DNA of 56,669 nucleotides, from assembly GCF_900113025.1 (NCBI RefSeq), contig NZ_FONT01000010.1:1-56669 (forward strand), read 5' to 3'. Shown here one piece after another: positions 1 to 9,483 of the stretch (within the stretch, counting starts at the first letter, position 1; the number at the start of each line of letters is the position of its first letter). Under the pieces are notes generated by a model. The model was given only the letters and a program-made list of their open reading frames with translations. It did no database searches and was not told the origin of the DNA. This stretch comes from Alteribacillus iranensis (GTDB lineage Bacteria > Bacillota > Bacilli > Bacillales > Marinococcaceae). Position numbers and translations under genes: made by a program.

Positions 1-119
1 ATTTGATACAAGCTGTAAAGCGATTGCTCGCTTTGTTTCTTTTATAAAGAAATTAACAGACGCTTGACTTTCATTCAATTTTCAAAGGACAACCAAGTCG
101 CTTGTTTTTTTGGCGACTT
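1..119 (-). other. rRNA operon leader, reading leftward off the window
   Basis: On the minus strand, downstream of two tandem promoters, the sequence has the look of a Bacillaceae 16S rRNA leader. There is a CCTTTGAAAATTGAAT motif (about 73-89) of the type that precedes 16S genes, and a strong hairpin with arms 95-101 and 113-119. A GC-rich imperfect hairpin follows near 16-36. The mature 16S gene itself is not in the window. In B. subtilis, ygzB lies next to an rRNA operon, which supports the reading. Confidence 0.65.
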
Positions 120-123
120 TTTA

Positions 124-152
124 ATAATAACAGTTTCGCTCGATTAAGTCAA
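124..152 (-). promoter_or_regulatory. rRNA operon promoter P2
   Basis: Minus-strand -35 TTGACT (147-152) and -10 TATTAT (124-129) are separated by exactly 17 bp. It lies about 90 bp downstream of a second, similar promoter, the tandem arrangement typical of rRNA operons. No ORF follows on this strand before the window edge. Confidence 0.7.
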
Positions 153-214
153 TACTTAATTTTATTTTTATTTGTGTGTGCTGACGTTTTGCTTCCCTGT
201 CAGCGACAATAAAT

Positions 215-243
215 ACTATACCACCTGTTTATAGGTCGGTCAA
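215..243 (-). promoter_or_regulatory. rRNA operon promoter P1
   Basis: Minus-strand -35 TTGACC (238-243) and -10 TATAGT (215-220) are separated by 17 bp. This is the upstream member of a tandem pair reading toward the left edge. Confidence 0.7.
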
Positions 244-599
244 CACTTTTTGATAAAAAAATAAAAACTTTTGAAGTGAGACTATAAATGAGACTCTATA
301 AGAAAGATACAGCTATATCACAAAGAACACAAGAGAAGTGAAAGGCTTACCCCTGTTTGCGACCAACACAGAAGATTCTCTAGGTTATTTGTCATTATCA
401 TACAGATGGAAGCCCTTGAATCGATAGCTTGAAAAGGAGGAATTTGAAACTTCTTAAATGATTCATTTTCTTCCTTATAATAAAAAGTTACAATCACCCT
501 TTTTATTATTGGACCATTTATGACCTCTTTTTTCAATAAGTAGTTTTCATAAAAGGTCTGCTTTTTATCAGATAATCCATGCGAGCAACAAATGTATTA
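244..599. other. Gene-free spacer between rRNA promoters and ygzB
   Basis: I see no convincing gene here. A 72-codon minus-strand reading frame (318-536) starts with TTG, has no ribosome binding site and no family resemblance. The right end leads into the ygzB promoter, an extended -10 element TGCTATAAT at 600-608. Confidence 0.5.
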
Positions 600-626
600 T
601 GCTATAATCAATTGGCAGGAGGGAAT

Positions 627-986
627 ATGATGGCACCTAAAGCTTCTAATAAAATTAATCGCATACGCACGTTTGCTTTATCTCTTGTTTTCGTCGGCAT
701 TCTGATTATGTATATAGGTATATTTTTCAGAACGTCCCCAATAATTATGACCATTTCTATGCTGCTCGGCTTCTTATTTATAATAGCTAGCAGTGGAGTG
801 TATTTTTGGATAGGTATGATATCAACCAACACAGTTAAAGTATACTGCCCTAACTGTAACAAAATAACAAAGATCCTCGGGAGGGTAGACGCGTGCATGC
901 ATTGTGATGAGCCGTTAACCCTTGATCCTGACTTAGAGGGAAAGGAACTGGACCCTAAATATAATCGAAAGAAAATGGAGCATTAA
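627..986 (+). CDS. ygzB: UPF0295 membrane protein YgzB
   Basis: Small conserved Bacillaceae membrane protein of unknown function (119 residues from this start). After a basic [16 protein letters not shown]-terminus there are two membrane segments, then a cytosolic tail with paired cysteines (CPNC and CMHC) that look like a zinc ribbon, ending [11 protein letters not shown], as in B. subtilis YgzB. The ATG at 627 follows AGGAGGG with proper spacing; an in-frame ATG at 579 has no binding site. An extended -10 promoter (600-608) precedes it. A terminator hairpin follows directly after the stop. It lies next to perR as in B. subtilis. Confidence 0.9.
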   Translation: MMAPKASNKINRIRTFALSLVFVGILIMYIGIFFRTSPIIMTISMLLGFLFIIASSGVYFWIGMISTNTVKVYCPNCNKITKILGRVDACMHCDEPLTLDPDLEGKELDPKYNRKKMEH

Positions 987-1110
987 GAAAAGCGCAAACG
1001 CCCTGGCTTGCACAGGACGTTTGCGCTTTTAGCAGAAGATCAACCGCTGAACCAACCTCGAGCGAGTGGGCGCTGAAGCTGGACAACGATCGCTCAATTT
1101 TATACCTTCC
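987..1110 (+). repeat. Intergenic repeat, copy 1 (GCGCAAACG...CGTTTGCGC type)
   Basis: Starts directly after the ygzB stop and resembles 24620-24780. Shared blocks are AAGAAAA.CGCAA, CTTGCACAGGA, TTTGCGCTTTTAGCA.AAGA, GGGCGCTG.AGCT and TATACTTTCCTA-like ends. The first part folds as a terminator-like hairpin. Both copies lie between convergent genes and immediately follow the plus-strand stop. Confidence 0.65.
988..1030 (+). terminator. Terminator hairpin after ygzB
   Basis: Arms 988-1000 and 1018-1030 are a perfect 13-bp inverted repeat, with an extra CCTG/CAGG pairing inside. The second arm ends in TTTT. Confidence 0.7.
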
Positions 1111-1118
1111 TAACTGTT

Positions 1119-1158
1119 AAAAAAGAACCAATCGGTTTTGCCGATACGGTTCTTTTTT
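1119..1158. terminator. Bidirectional terminator between ygzB and perR
   Basis: Arms AAAAAAGAACC (1119-1129) and GGTTCTTTTTT (1148-1158) enclose a second pairing ATCGG/CCGAT. A run of T follows on both strands. It mainly serves perR on the minus strand. Confidence 0.85.
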
Positions 1159-1181
1159 TATGTCCTTCTATTCTTTTCATT

Positions 1182-1625
1182 TTAGTGTTGTGTCTGTTGA
1201 CTACAATCTGGACACGTCCCGTACACTTCCATACGATGATTATCTACTTTAAAACCTGTCACATGTTCTGCGAGCGTTTCAACTTCATTAAGGCCAGGAT
1301 AATGAAAGTCAACGATCTTTCCACAATCAGAACAAATAACATGATAATGCTCCGTAGTGACACAATCAAAACGGCTGGAAGAATCTCCATAAGTTAGCTC
1401 TTTAACTATACCAACGTCTTTAAACACACGAAGATTATTATATACTGTCGCAACGCTCATATTAGGAAATTTGCCTTCGAGGGCCTTATATATTTCATCT
1501 GCCGTAGGATGGCTCATTGAATTATACAAGTATTCCAAAATGGCATGACGCTGCGGAGTCATGCGAACCTTCGTGCTTTTCAAAGCATCGATCGCTTCCT
1601 GCAGTTGTTCGTTCGCCATCGTCAT
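1182..1625 (-). CDS. perR: Peroxide-responsive repressor PerR (Fur family)
   Basis: Metal-dependent repressor that senses H2O2 by iron-catalysed oxidation of histidine ligands, a property known for B. subtilis PerR. Length 147, close to the usual 145. The DNA-binding domain carries [12 protein letters not shown] and [12 protein letters not shown]. Regulatory-metal ligands are all present: H39, D87, H93, H95 and D106, equivalent to B. subtilis H37, D85, H91, H93 and D104. The structural zinc site has C98, C101, C138 and C141. The Asp at 106 separates it from Fur. The first ATG fits AGAGAGG; the ATG two codons in is possible. Its promoter overlaps a Per box (1659-1673), so it probably represses itself. 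Confidence 0.96.
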   Translation of the reverse strand: MTMANEQLQEAIDALKSTKVRMTPQRHAILEYLYNSMSHPTADEIYKALEGKFPNMSVATVYNNLRVFKDVGIVKELTYGDSSSRFDCVTTEHYHVICSDCGKIVDFHYPGLNEVETLAEHVTGFKVDNHRMEVYGTCPDCSQQTQH

Positions 1626-1658
1626 GCACCTCTCTTTCCTTGTAAAACGATTCTTACA

Positions 1659-1673
1659 TTGTAATTCTTATAA
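1659..1673 (-). promoter_or_regulatory. Per box at the perR promoter
   Basis: TTGTAATTCTTATAA matches the 15-bp Per box TTATAATNATTATAA at all but two of its fixed positions. It lies just downstream of the -10 hexamer, at the expected transcription start, so bound PerR would block initiation. Confidence 0.7.
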
Positions 1674-1676
1674 ATT

Positions 1677-1706
1677 ATTTTATCTGATACATAGGAGCGT
1701 TGTCAA
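1677..1706 (-). promoter_or_regulatory. perR sigma-A promoter
   Basis: Minus-strand -35 TTGACA (1701-1706) and -10 TAAAAT (1677-1682) with an 18-bp spacer, reading toward perR. Confidence 0.75.
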
Positions 1707-1722
1707 TAAATCAACATATTAA

Positions 1723-2022
1723 TCACTTCATCTTTGCAGAAAGAAATAACGCATCTTCTGTATTTAATAAAAACGATGTAAATCGGTGGGACGTTTCTGC
1801 TTTTTTGCCTTTCTTCTTTTCATAAGTTACACACACATCTTTTAAATCTTTCTTAAAATCTTCTAGTTGGTTATCTTCAATTCCGAATAAAAAGGTAGTG
1901 TTCCCTCTCCTTAAAAAACCACCAGTACTAGACAATTCCGTCATTCTATAACCTTTCTCTTCCATCCTATTCTCTATTTCAGGCGTATAAAAGTCATTTA
2001 CTATACAGACCATTAATTTCAT
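1723..2022 (-). CDS. DarA/YaaQ-like PII-type protein (cyclic-di-AMP receptor family)
   Basis: A 99-residue protein with the hallmarks of the DarA (YaaQ/PstA) family of PII-like c-di-AMP receptors: N-terminal MKLMVCIV strand, then ELSSTGGFLRRGNTTFLFGIED (about 29-50), which aligns with the TGGFL.SGNTTF nucleotide-binding segment. It is shorter than typical DarA (about 109), and the region after residue 65 does not resemble the DarA B-loop, so ligand and function may differ. AGGGGG precedes the ATG. It lies between bcp and perR on the same strand, an insertion relative to B. subtilis, and may be co-transcribed with bcp. Membership of the fold is fairly sure; c-di-AMP binding is inference. Confidence 0.75.
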   Translation of the reverse strand: MKLMVCIVNDFYTPEIENRMEEKGYRMTELSSTGGFLRRGNTTFLFGIEDNQLEDFKKDLKDVCVTYEKKKGKKAETSHRFTSFLLNTEDALFLSAKMK

Positions 2023-2052
2023 TTTTTAACCCCCTGAAATAACCTGCTCACC

Positions 2053-2526
2053 TTACTGTTGGAGTTCTTCTTTGATATAATTCAGCACCTCATTCACATG
2101 ATTCTTCACTTTTACATTTTTCCATTCTTTCACTAATACCCCGTTTTTGTCTATTACAAATGTGGAACGAACAATACCCATGTATTCCTTGCCAAAATTC
2201 TTTTTCAGTTTCCATACATCATATAATTCAGCGACTTCCTTATCTTCATCTGCTAATAGAGGAAACGGCAAATCATGTTTATCTATAAACTTTTGATGCT
2301 TATCTAATGGATCAGGACTCACTCCCAAAATGACTGTCTCCAGCTGCTCAAACTCTTTATTGTAATCCCGGAAATCACACGCTTCTGTTGTGCAACCTGG
2401 AGTCATATCTTTTGGATAGAAATATAATACTACATTCTTTCCTTTTAAATCAGCTAATGACACCTCTCCCCCGCTGCTTGATGGTAAACTAAATTCTGGC
2501 GCTTTTTCTCCAACATTCGCTTTCAT
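2053..2526 (-). CDS. bcp: Thioredoxin-dependent thiol peroxidase Bcp (peroxiredoxin Q)
   Basis: Reduces H2O2 and organic hydroperoxides using thioredoxin. The family motif PKDMTPGCTTEACDF holds the peroxidatic Cys and, five residues on, the resolving Cys of the alpha-2 class. The active-site Arg lies in IVRSTFVID. Length 157 is usual. I start at the ATG at 2526 because AAAGGA stands 8 nt upstream; the ATG three codons earlier overlaps that binding site. Equivalent to B. subtilis ygaF. It shares a strand with the DarA-like gene (30 bp gap) and perR, giving a small peroxide-linked cluster. Confidence 0.95.
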   Translation of the reverse strand: MKANVGEKAPEFSLPSSSGGEVSLADLKGKNVVLYFYPKDMTPGCTTEACDFRDYNKEFEQLETVILGVSPDPLDKHQKFIDKHDLPFPLLADEDKEVAELYDVWKLKKNFGKEYMGIVRSTFVIDKNGVLVKEWKNVKVKNHVNEVLNYIKEELQQ

Positions 2527-2686
2527 GTTTATCATCCTTTCAAGAGATTCATTCCTCTCTATAAATCTTACCTTTAATTTTAAACTTGAACAATGTTAGC
2601 GTCTTAAGTATATCAACGCTTTCCTCCCGCATGATACAATATTCTATGGTTCGAGAGATCGTATAATACAAGGAGGATATCAAGAA

Positions 2687-3985
2687 ATGAATGTGAAACA
2701 ATCTGAAGAGTTATATAAAGAAGCATGCGAACATATTGTTGGTGGTGTAAATAGTCCTTCTCGTTCTTTCCAAGGTGTTGGCGGAGGCGCTCCTATATTT
2801 ATGGAACGAGGGGAAGGCGCTTATTTTTATGATGTGGACGGAAATCGTTATATCGATTATTTAGGAGCTTATGGACCTATTATTACTGGTCACGCTCATC
2901 CGCACATTACTGAAGCTATCAAAAGATCTGCGGAAGATGGCACCCTTTACGGAACTCCTACTCGTTTCGAAAATCAATTCTCAAAAATGCTAAAAGGAGC
3001 TATTCCGTCTCTGGAAAAAGTTCGCTTCGTTAATTCTGGAACAGAGGCTGTCATGACAACCATCCGTGTAGCCAGAGCTTATACAGGTCGTAACAAAATC
3101 ATAAAATTTGCAGGATGTTATCATGGTCATTCTGATTTAGTTTTAGTGGCAGCAGGATCCGGTCCCTCTACATTAGGTTCTCCTGACTCTGCTGGAGTTA
3201 CTCAAAATATTGCAGAAGAGGTCATTACCGTTCCATTTAATGATCCGAAAGCTTTCGAAACTGCTATTAATAAATGGGGAGATCAAATAGCGGCAGTGTT
3301 GGTTGAACCGATTGTAGGTAATTTTGGCATTGTAGAACCGGCACCTGGCTTTTTAGAGCGTGTTCACTCACTCACTCATGAGGCTGGTGCTCTCATTATC
3401 TATGATGAAGTGATCACTGCTTTCCGTTTCACCTATGGCGGTGCCCAAAACCTACTTAATCTCACCCCTGATATGACGGCTATGGGCAAAATCATTGGAG
3501 GAGGTTTGCCAATTGGAGCTTACGGGGGTAAAACTAAAATCATGGAAAGCGTAGCCCCATTAGGACCTGCTTATTCTGCCGGTACGATGTCAGGCAATCC
3601 AGCATCCATGCGCGCGGGAATTGCTTGTTTAGAAGTATTAAAGGAAGAAGGAACGTATGAACGACTAGATTTTCTTGGTAACAAGCTCGAAGAAGGTCTC
3701 GTAGAACTTATTCAGAAATATAACATTCCTGCGACCGTTAATCGTTTGAAAGGAGCATTAACTTTATATTTCACTACGCAACCGGTAACTAACTATGAGG
3801 AAGCTGAAAGTAGTGACGGTCAACTATTTGCATCTTTCTTTAAGAAAATGCTCCATCAAGGTATTAATCTTGCTCCTTCAAAATACGAAGCGTGGTTCAT
3901 CACGACGGCCCATGTTGAAAAAGACATTGATGAAACGTTAATTGCTGCTGAGCATGCGTTTAGAGAATTAGCAGAAGAGATATGA
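2687..3985 (+). CDS. hemL: Glutamate-1-semialdehyde 2,1-aminomutase (HemL type)
   Basis: PLP enzyme making 5-aminolevulinate from glutamate-1-semialdehyde for haem. The 432 residues match the family. The PLP lysine is K268 in [34 protein letters not shown] and YDEVITAF are other conserved segments. Given the synteny this is the gsaB-type paralogue, not necessarily the one in the hemAXCDBL operon. AAGGAGG stands 10 nt before the ATG and TATAAT (2662-2667) just before that, leaving a very short leader. It is divergent from bcp. Confidence 0.95.
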   Translation: MNVKQSEELYKEACEHIVGGVNSPSRSFQGVGGGAPIFMERGEGAYFYDVDGNRYIDYLGAYGPIITGHAHPHITEAIKRSAEDGTLYGTPTRFENQFSKMLKGAIPSLEKVRFVNSGTEAVMTTIRVARAYTGRNKIIKFAGCYHGHSDLVLVAAGSGPSTLGSPDSAGVTQNIAEEVITVPFNDPKAFETAINKWGDQIAAVLVEPIVGNFGIVEPAPGFLERVHSLTHEAGALIIYDEVITAFRFTYGGAQNLLNLTPDMTAMGKIIGGGLPIGAYGGKTKIMESVAPLGPAYSAGTMSGNPASMRAGIACLEVLKEEGTYERLDFLGNKLEEGLVELIQKYNIPATVNRLKGALTLYFTTQPVTNYEEAESSDGQLFASFFKKMLHQGINLAPSKYEAWFITTAHVEKDIDETLIAAEHAFRELAEEI

Positions 3986-4054
3986 TAATAATAGAAGATG
4001 CCACCAATACCCTTCGGTTAAAACCGATTGGATAGAAAGGATTCAGAAGTTCCT

Positions 4055-5140
4055 ATGAGATTAGGGGCTAGGATATTAAAAACGGGGTTAGCTATTGTAC
4101 TCGCGTTGTACACGGCCGCTTGGTTAGGGTTGGAACCAGCGTTTTACGCTGCTATCTCTGCTACTTTTGCCATTCAACCATCTATTTTTAAAACGTATAA
4201 AACGATTCTTGAACAAATACAAGCCAATTTTATAGGAGCTAGTATAGCTGTTTTATTTGTTACCATATTTGGTCATGATCCGATCGTTATCGGTGCAGCT
4301 GTTATGTTTTCTATAGCTATTATATTAAAACTCAAACTGGAAGCCTCGGCCCTTTCATTGGCGATCGTTACAGTGATCATTATCATGGGAAACCCACATG
4401 AACAATTTCTTTTATACGCTTCCGAACGGTTCGCTACCATTATGCTTGGTGTCGGTGCTGCCTTTATCGTGAACCTTCTATTCTTACCACCGAAGCATGA
4501 AACACGCTTATATTATAAAACTGCTGATATTACAGAGGAAACAATTCGTTGGATTCGGTTAATCACCAGACATGAACTAAACCAATCCTCTATTAAAAGA
4601 GAAATACCATTGATCAACGAACAGTTAATTAAATTAGATAACTACTATCTTTTATACAAAGAAGAGAGAAGTTATTTTAAAAAAGAGAAACTGACAAAAG
4701 CTAGAAAACTTGTAGTGTTTAAACAAATGATCGTTAGTTTGAAAAAGGCCGTCATGCTGTTGAAAGCATTAGATCGATATGAAAATGAGCTGACGTTAAT
4801 GCCAGAACGTTTGCAGAAACTCATTCAACAGCAGTTAGATCATTTAACTGATTATCATGATCGGATTCTGCTAAGATATGTTGGGAAAGTAAATACTCAA
4901 TTGACGGATGACATGGCAGAAGAAGTCGATGAGGGGAGAGAATCGTTAACCGACTTATTTATGGATTTATATGACCACAATGAAATAAGCAGGGAACAGT
5001 GGTTACGTGTGTTACCAATCATTTCTCATATCACTGAATATAATGAGCACCTCGAACACTTAGATATTTTACTCGAAAGCTTCTTCAGCTATCACCAATC
5101 AGACAATACGGTAGATATTGAAGAAAGAACAGAAGACTAA
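4055..5140 (+). CDS. ygaE: Aromatic acid exporter/FUSC family membrane protein (YgaE-like)
   Basis: Integral membrane protein with about five hydrophobic segments in the first 150 residues (LAIVLALYTAAWLGL to IMLGVGAAFIVNLLFLP), then a long soluble, charged, helical C-terminal half. This is the layout of small ArAE/FUSC-family proteins such as B. subtilis YgaE, proposed efflux components of unknown substrate. It follows hemL on the same strand, as in B. subtilis. The start is uncertain: the ATG at 4055 has AAAGGA 13 nt upstream, while an in-frame TTG at 4028 has no binding site. Confidence 0.75.
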   Translation: MRLGARILKTGLAIVLALYTAAWLGLEPAFYAAISATFAIQPSIFKTYKTILEQIQANFIGASIAVLFVTIFGHDPIVIGAAVMFSIAIILKLKLEASALSLAIVTVIIIMGNPHEQFLLYASERFATIMLGVGAAFIVNLLFLPPKHETRLYYKTADITEETIRWIRLITRHELNQSSIKREIPLINEQLIKLDNYYLLYKEERSYFKKEKLTKARKLVVFKQMIVSLKKAVMLLKALDRYENELTLMPERLQKLIQQQLDHLTDYHDRILLRYVGKVNTQLTDDMAEEVDEGRESLTDLFMDLYDHNEISREQWLRVLPIISHITEYNEHLEHLDILLESFFSYHQSDNTVDIEERTED

Positions 5141-5152
5141 CATCAACCGAGA

Positions 5153-5544
5153 AAGAGGCTGGGACAAAACCCAATAAATAAAAATGAGAGGCACTCATTC
5201 CAAAAAGTTTGGATGGGTGTCTCTCTTTCCTTTTACGCTCTATAACTTTGTTGTTGATTTTTGCTAAAAGACGCTCGTTTGCATCAGCTCCCTCGGGAAA
5301 GCGTCGCCCTGCGGCTAAGAAGACACAGTGAAAGCAAACATAGTGCAGCTTGAACAGATGCAGCACTTGTGCCCGTGGTGGAAGCGGAATGTTTTTCAAC
5401 GGAGTAACACAATTTGATTCAGCCCATGAGCAGTTAATGGGACAATAAATCACAAAATATCCAACAAAAAAGGTTCCGAACAACAATTTTGATGTTCGGA
5501 ACCTTTTTATAATTAAGTTTTAGCTAGATTTGTCCCAGCCTCTT
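5153..5544. repeat. 392-bp element with GAGGCTGGGACAAA terminal inverted repeats (element 1)
   Basis: The ends AAGAGGCTGGGACAAA (5153-5168) and its perfect complement (5529-5544) bound an element that fills the whole spacer between the convergent ygaE-like and ygaD genes. Inside are a GAGAG..CAC/GTG..CTCTC hairpin (about 5187-5226), a GTTTGC/GCAAAC inverted repeat (5276-5281, 5334-5339) and a strong hairpin (5467-5508). No credible protein is encoded. A second element with identical ends is at 33972-34244. It may be a non-autonomous mobile repeat; no target duplication is obvious. Confidence 0.75.
5467..5508. terminator. Strong hairpin inside element 1
   Basis: Perfect 15-bp arms (5467-5481 and 5494-5508) contain GGTTCCGAAC and end in five T on either strand, so it can stop transcription from both flanking convergent genes. 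Confidence 0.75.
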
Positions 5545-5557
5545 TTCAATTATTCTC

Positions 5558-7300
5558 CTATACATATTGAACGTCATATAACTTTTTATACGGACCCTCT
5601 CTACTCATTAATTCGTGATGGCTGCCGGTTTCTTTAATTTGACCATCCTCTACAACAACGATACGATCCGCATGAGTAATTGTAGAAAGTCGGTGCGCCA
5701 CAATGAACGTTGTTCTGTTTTTAGCCAACGCTTCCATTGCCTCTTGTATCAAGTGCTCACTTTCTAAATCGAGAGCGGAAGTGGCTTCATCAAAAATAAG
5801 TATGGGAGGGTTTTTCAAAAACACACGAGCAATAGCAATTCTCTGCTTTTGACCACCTGATAATTTCACTCCTCGCTCTCCAACAGGTGTATCGTAACCA
5901 TCAGGAAGGTCACAAATAAAGTGATGAGCATTTGCTGCTTTTGCTGCATCTATGACTTCCTCATCTGTTGCATCAGGATTTCCCATCATAATATTCATCT
6001 TCACTGAATCACTAAATAGAATATTATCTTGAAGTACCATTCCAATTTTGTCCCTTAACGTTCGAACTTTATAGTCTCTAATATCTTTTCCGTCTAATTT
6101 AATAGCGCCTGCGGTTACGTCGTAAAACCGAGGAATTAAACTTACCAACGTACTTTTGCCACCACCACTCATACCAACAAGCGCTATTGTTTCTCCAGGT
6201 TGAATGGCTAAATGAATATTCTTGAGAACCTTATCTACGCTTTCTTCGTAAGAAAAGCTCACATTTTCAAACTCGATACTTCCACTTGTATGTTCAAGGG
6301 GAACCGCGCGTTCATGATCCTGGATATCATATTTTTCGTCCACAAATTCAAACACACGATCCATAGAAGCAATCGACTGAGTCAAAGTAGTTGAAGAGTT
6401 AATTAAACGCCGTAAAGGATTATAGAGACGTTCCATATAAGAAACAAATGCAACCATTTCACCAACAGCCAGACCAGAGGTAATAACAAAATATCCGGCA
6501 GTAAGAATAACAATTAAGGGTGCTATATCCGTTATCGTATTGACGACCGCAAATGTTTTCGCATTCCACTTTGTGTGATCAACAGCTCTGTCAAGAAATT
6601 GATTGTTTCGCTCATCAAATTGCTTTTGCTCATAGTCCTCAAGCGCAAAACTTCTAATCACGTTCATTCCTTGTACTCTCTCGTGGAGATGAGCTTGGAC
6701 ATCCGCTAATGCTTGAGACCTAACTTTTGTCAGATGACGAAGTCTCGAATAAAAATATTTAATTGAAAATATATACAAGGGAAATAAAGATATCGCAACT
6801 AATGTTAACCAACCGTTCATGGTAAACATAATAGCGATAACGATTAAAATAGTTGCCATATCGAGCCATATGTTCATTAACCCCGTGACGACGAAGTTTT
6901 TGGTTTGTTCAACGTCATTGATCACCCTTGAAATAATTTCTCCGGCTTTTCGATTAGAATAAAACCGCAGGCTGAGTTTCTGTATGTGAGAAAAAAGCTG
7001 ATCCCGAATATCGTAAAGAATTTTACTTGCTGTCCATTGTGCAAAGTATTGACGATAGTACTCAATTGGCGGCCTCAACACAAGAAAAGCGGCGATGGCT
7101 CCTCCAACTATCCAGGCGAGTGTGCTAAGTTTATCCTGAGTCGCCATTTCCTCTGCAAGGATAATATCATCAATAGCGTACGCTAATATCAGCGGTGTCA
7201 AGAGAGGGATACCAAATTTCAGGATCCCTATTATAATCGTTATTATGATAATTTTTTTGTATGGTTTGACAAAATACAAATATCTTTTAATACTGTCCAT
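5558..7300 (-). CDS. ygaD: ABC transporter, membrane-ATPase fusion (YgaD-like exporter)
   Basis: Half-transporter of the multidrug/lipid exporter type, 580 residues. The N-terminal half has six membrane segments with the [14 protein letters not shown] loop. The C-terminal ATPase has Walker [10 protein letters not shown] (about 378-386), signature LSGGQKQR (about 481-488), Walker [13 protein letters not shown] (about 500-511) and the H-loop VAHRLST. It should work as a homodimer exporting a hydrophobic substrate. AGAGGTGA precedes the ATG. It lies 73 bp downstream of ntdP on the same strand, as in B. subtilis (ygaC-ygaD). Substrate unknown. Confidence 0.9.
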   Translation of the reverse strand: MDSIKRYLYFVKPYKKIIIITIIIGILKFGIPLLTPLILAYAIDDIILAEEMATQDKLSTLAWIVGGAIAAFLVLRPPIEYYRQYFAQWTASKILYDIRDQLFSHIQKLSLRFYSNRKAGEIISRVINDVEQTKNFVVTGLMNIWLDMATILIVIAIMFTMNGWLTLVAISLFPLYIFSIKYFYSRLRHLTKVRSQALADVQAHLHERVQGMNVIRSFALEDYEQKQFDERNNQFLDRAVDHTKWNAKTFAVVNTITDIAPLIVILTAGYFVITSGLAVGEMVAFVSYMERLYNPLRRLINSSTTLTQSIASMDRVFEFVDEKYDIQDHERAVPLEHTSGSIEFENVSFSYEESVDKVLKNIHLAIQPGETIALVGMSGGGKSTLVSLIPRFYDVTAGAIKLDGKDIRDYKVRTLRDKIGMVLQDNILFSDSVKMNIMMGNPDATDEEVIDAAKAANAHHFICDLPDGYDTPVGERGVKLSGGQKQRIAIARVFLKNPPILIFDEATSALDLESEHLIQEAMEALAKNRTTFIVAHRLSTITHADRIVVVEDGQIKETGSHHELMSREGPYKKLYDVQYV

Positions 7301-7373
7301 GCTTCACCTCTATGGAATAACACGGTCTCTATATTGACTACTAATAGAATGAGCCGCTTCCTTGGTCAGAGAC

Positions 7374-7901
7374 CTAACGAAAAAATAAAAAACGTTCATA
7401 CCACCGCTCTACATACTGTGGCGCAAAAGGGCCTTTTCTCTGACAAATCCAACTTTGCAATTCATCGACTGATTGTTTCAATTGCAGGTCAATCTTGTCT
7501 GGGTAATTCATCTCTTCTTTATGCAGCTCATATTCGTCTTCATCTAACAGATGAAATGTCATGTCAGGGTATACTTTAATGTCAAGATCATAATCAATGT
7601 ATTTTAGAGCCTCTTCATCCCAAACAAAAGGCGTCCCTAAGTTACAATAATAGTGGATACCGTCCGAGCGTACCATTCCTATTACATTAAACCACTTATC
7701 CCTGTTAAAATAGCAGATTGCCGGCTCTCTCGTCCTCCAAGTACGGCCATCTGATTCATGTACTAATATCCGATCATTCCCACAAATAATTTCCTTAGAT
7801 GTCCCTTGTAAGACAACCGTTTCCTCCCAGACACGATGAAGGGTGCCGTTATGTTTGTAACTTTGAATTTCGATCTCTCTTCCAGTTTCCGGGAAATCCA
7901 T
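7374..7901 (-). CDS. ntdP: Nucleoside tri-/diphosphatase, DUF402 family (NtdP/YgaC)
   Basis: A 175-residue DUF402 protein, the family of staphylococcal Ntdp, which hydrolyses nucleoside tri- and diphosphates, and of B. subtilis YgaC. Family segments seen: [55 protein letters not shown] and [10 protein letters not shown], the last two supplying acidic metal ligands. GGAGAGGGGC precedes the ATG. It lies upstream of ygaD and is divergent from a small membrane-protein gene. The name rests on family and synteny. Confidence 0.88.
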   Translation of the reverse strand: MDFPETGREIEIQSYKHNGTLHRVWEETVVLQGTSKEIICGNDRILVHESDGRTWRTREPAICYFNRDKWFNVIGMVRSDGIHYYCNLGTPFVWDEEALKYIDYDLDIKVYPDMTFHLLDEDEYELHKEEMNYPDKIDLQLKQSVDELQSWICQRKGPFAPQYVERWYERFLFFR

Positions 7902-8084
7902 GCCCCTCTCCTTCCTGTCTTTCTTCTATGCTTGCCTATCATTTCATTATACATTTTGTCCAAGGGAAAGAAAACTGACATACTCATTAGCAATATATTC
8001 TCACCATGTTCTATGTTTGTTTATCTTAAAGTCATACAGGGGAAAAGGGTGAATAATAAGGATCACAAGAAGGGAGGAAGGGTC

Positions 8085-8246
8085 ATGCCAAGAAGAACTC
8101 CTGATGAAGAATATGAAGAACGTCATATAGAAAAGAAAGAGGACAAATCACATGTCGCTTCTACATTTATCAAATACCTTGCTTATATCATTATATTCTT
8201 TGGTTTCCTATGGTTTCTCGTTCAATATGTATTTCCTATGTTTTAG
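8085..8246 (+). CDS. Small single-pass membrane protein
   Basis: Encodes 53 residues: a charged N-terminus (MPRRTPDEEYEERHIEKKED) followed by one strong membrane segment (YLAYIIIFFGFLWFLVQYVF) at the extreme C-terminus. AAGGGAGG lies 7 nt before the ATG. An in-frame GTG at 8049 would add 12 residues but has a weaker binding site. I do not recognise the family. It is divergent from ntdP and convergent with sspE, with a hairpin just after its stop. Confidence 0.7.
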   Translation: MPRRTPDEEYEERHIEKKEDKSHVASTFIKYLAYIIIFFGFLWFLVQYVFPMF

Positions 8247-8256
8247 AAAACAGGCA

Positions 8257-8288
8257 GCTCTTTGGAAGATTAATACCTTCCAAAGAGC
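8257..8288. terminator. Hairpin between the small membrane-protein gene and sspE
   Basis: Perfect 12-bp arms (8257-8268 and 8277-8288) around an 8-nt loop. The T-tract is poor on the plus strand, so termination is likely but not certain. Confidence 0.6.
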
Positions 8289-8305
8289 CTACTTGTTTCA
8301 CTAAA

Positions 8306-8476
8306 TTACTGTTGGTTTTTTTGTTTGTTTTGTTCTGCTTTTTGATTTTGTTGTCTCACTTCTTGAGCATCTGTTTCGCTCGCAAATTCAGCCTCTCGCC
8401 CCTGAACAGCAGCTTGGTTCTGCTTACGTACTTGTTGAGGGTTTGTTTGTGAAGCGTTTTTTTGTTTGTCAGCCAT
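8306..8476 (-). CDS. sspE: Gamma-type small acid-soluble spore protein
   Basis: Gln/Asn-rich 56-residue spore-core protein that supplies amino acids on germination. Two repeats of the form (Q)VR.QNQ.A carry the gamma-SASP sequence EFASET, where germination protease GPR cuts. The start at MADKQKN follows GGAGGTG with a 6-nt gap; the longer frame to 8509 has no binding site. In B. subtilis sspE is also next to fabL. It should be made in the forespore under sigma-G, but I could not find a convincing sigma-G promoter. Confidence 0.92.
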   Translation of the reverse strand: MADKQKNASQTNPQQVRKQNQAAVQGREAEFASETDAQEVRQQNQKAEQNKQKNQQ

Positions 8477-8573
8477 TGTATTCACCTCCACATCGCTTAC
8501 TTTCTCCACCTAAAGAGAAATTATCCATGCAAAAGTGAAAAAACAATAACTTTTTTTGTAGTATGGATTAATG

Positions 8574-9392
<819 letters not shown>

Positions 9393-9414
9393 TTAGCGAC
9401 TACACTGTTTTCGT

Positions 9415-9441
9415 GTGTGAAACCACCCTTTGCGTGGGTAT
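9415..9441 (+). promoter_or_regulatory. Possible sigma-B promoter before the first tandem paralogue
   Basis: -10 GGGTAT (9436-9441) is a perfect sigma-B match. The -35 GTGTGA (9415-9420) matches GTTTAA at four of six positions with a 15-bp spacer. It lies about 40 bp before the gene at 9484. Confidence 0.45.
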
Positions 9442-9483
9442 ATGTACTTTAAAAAGACTTCAACAAAAAGGAGAGATTGGTTT

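Noticed and set aside
1-94. 16S rRNA gene inside the window
   Set aside because: Only leader-type sequence is visible; none of the conserved 16S start sequence is present before the edge.
318-536. 72-codon minus-strand frame upstream of ygzB
   Set aside because: TTG start without a ribosome binding site, no family resemblance, and a composition unlike the neighbouring proteins.
5085-5486. 133-codon minus-strand frame across element 1
   Set aside because: It runs through the inverted-repeat element and into the ygaE-like gene on the other strand; no binding site and no protein-like pattern.
8476-8570. Sigma-G promoter for sspE
   Set aside because: A CATACTA hexamer exists near 8560 on the right strand, but no matching -35 stands at the proper distance.
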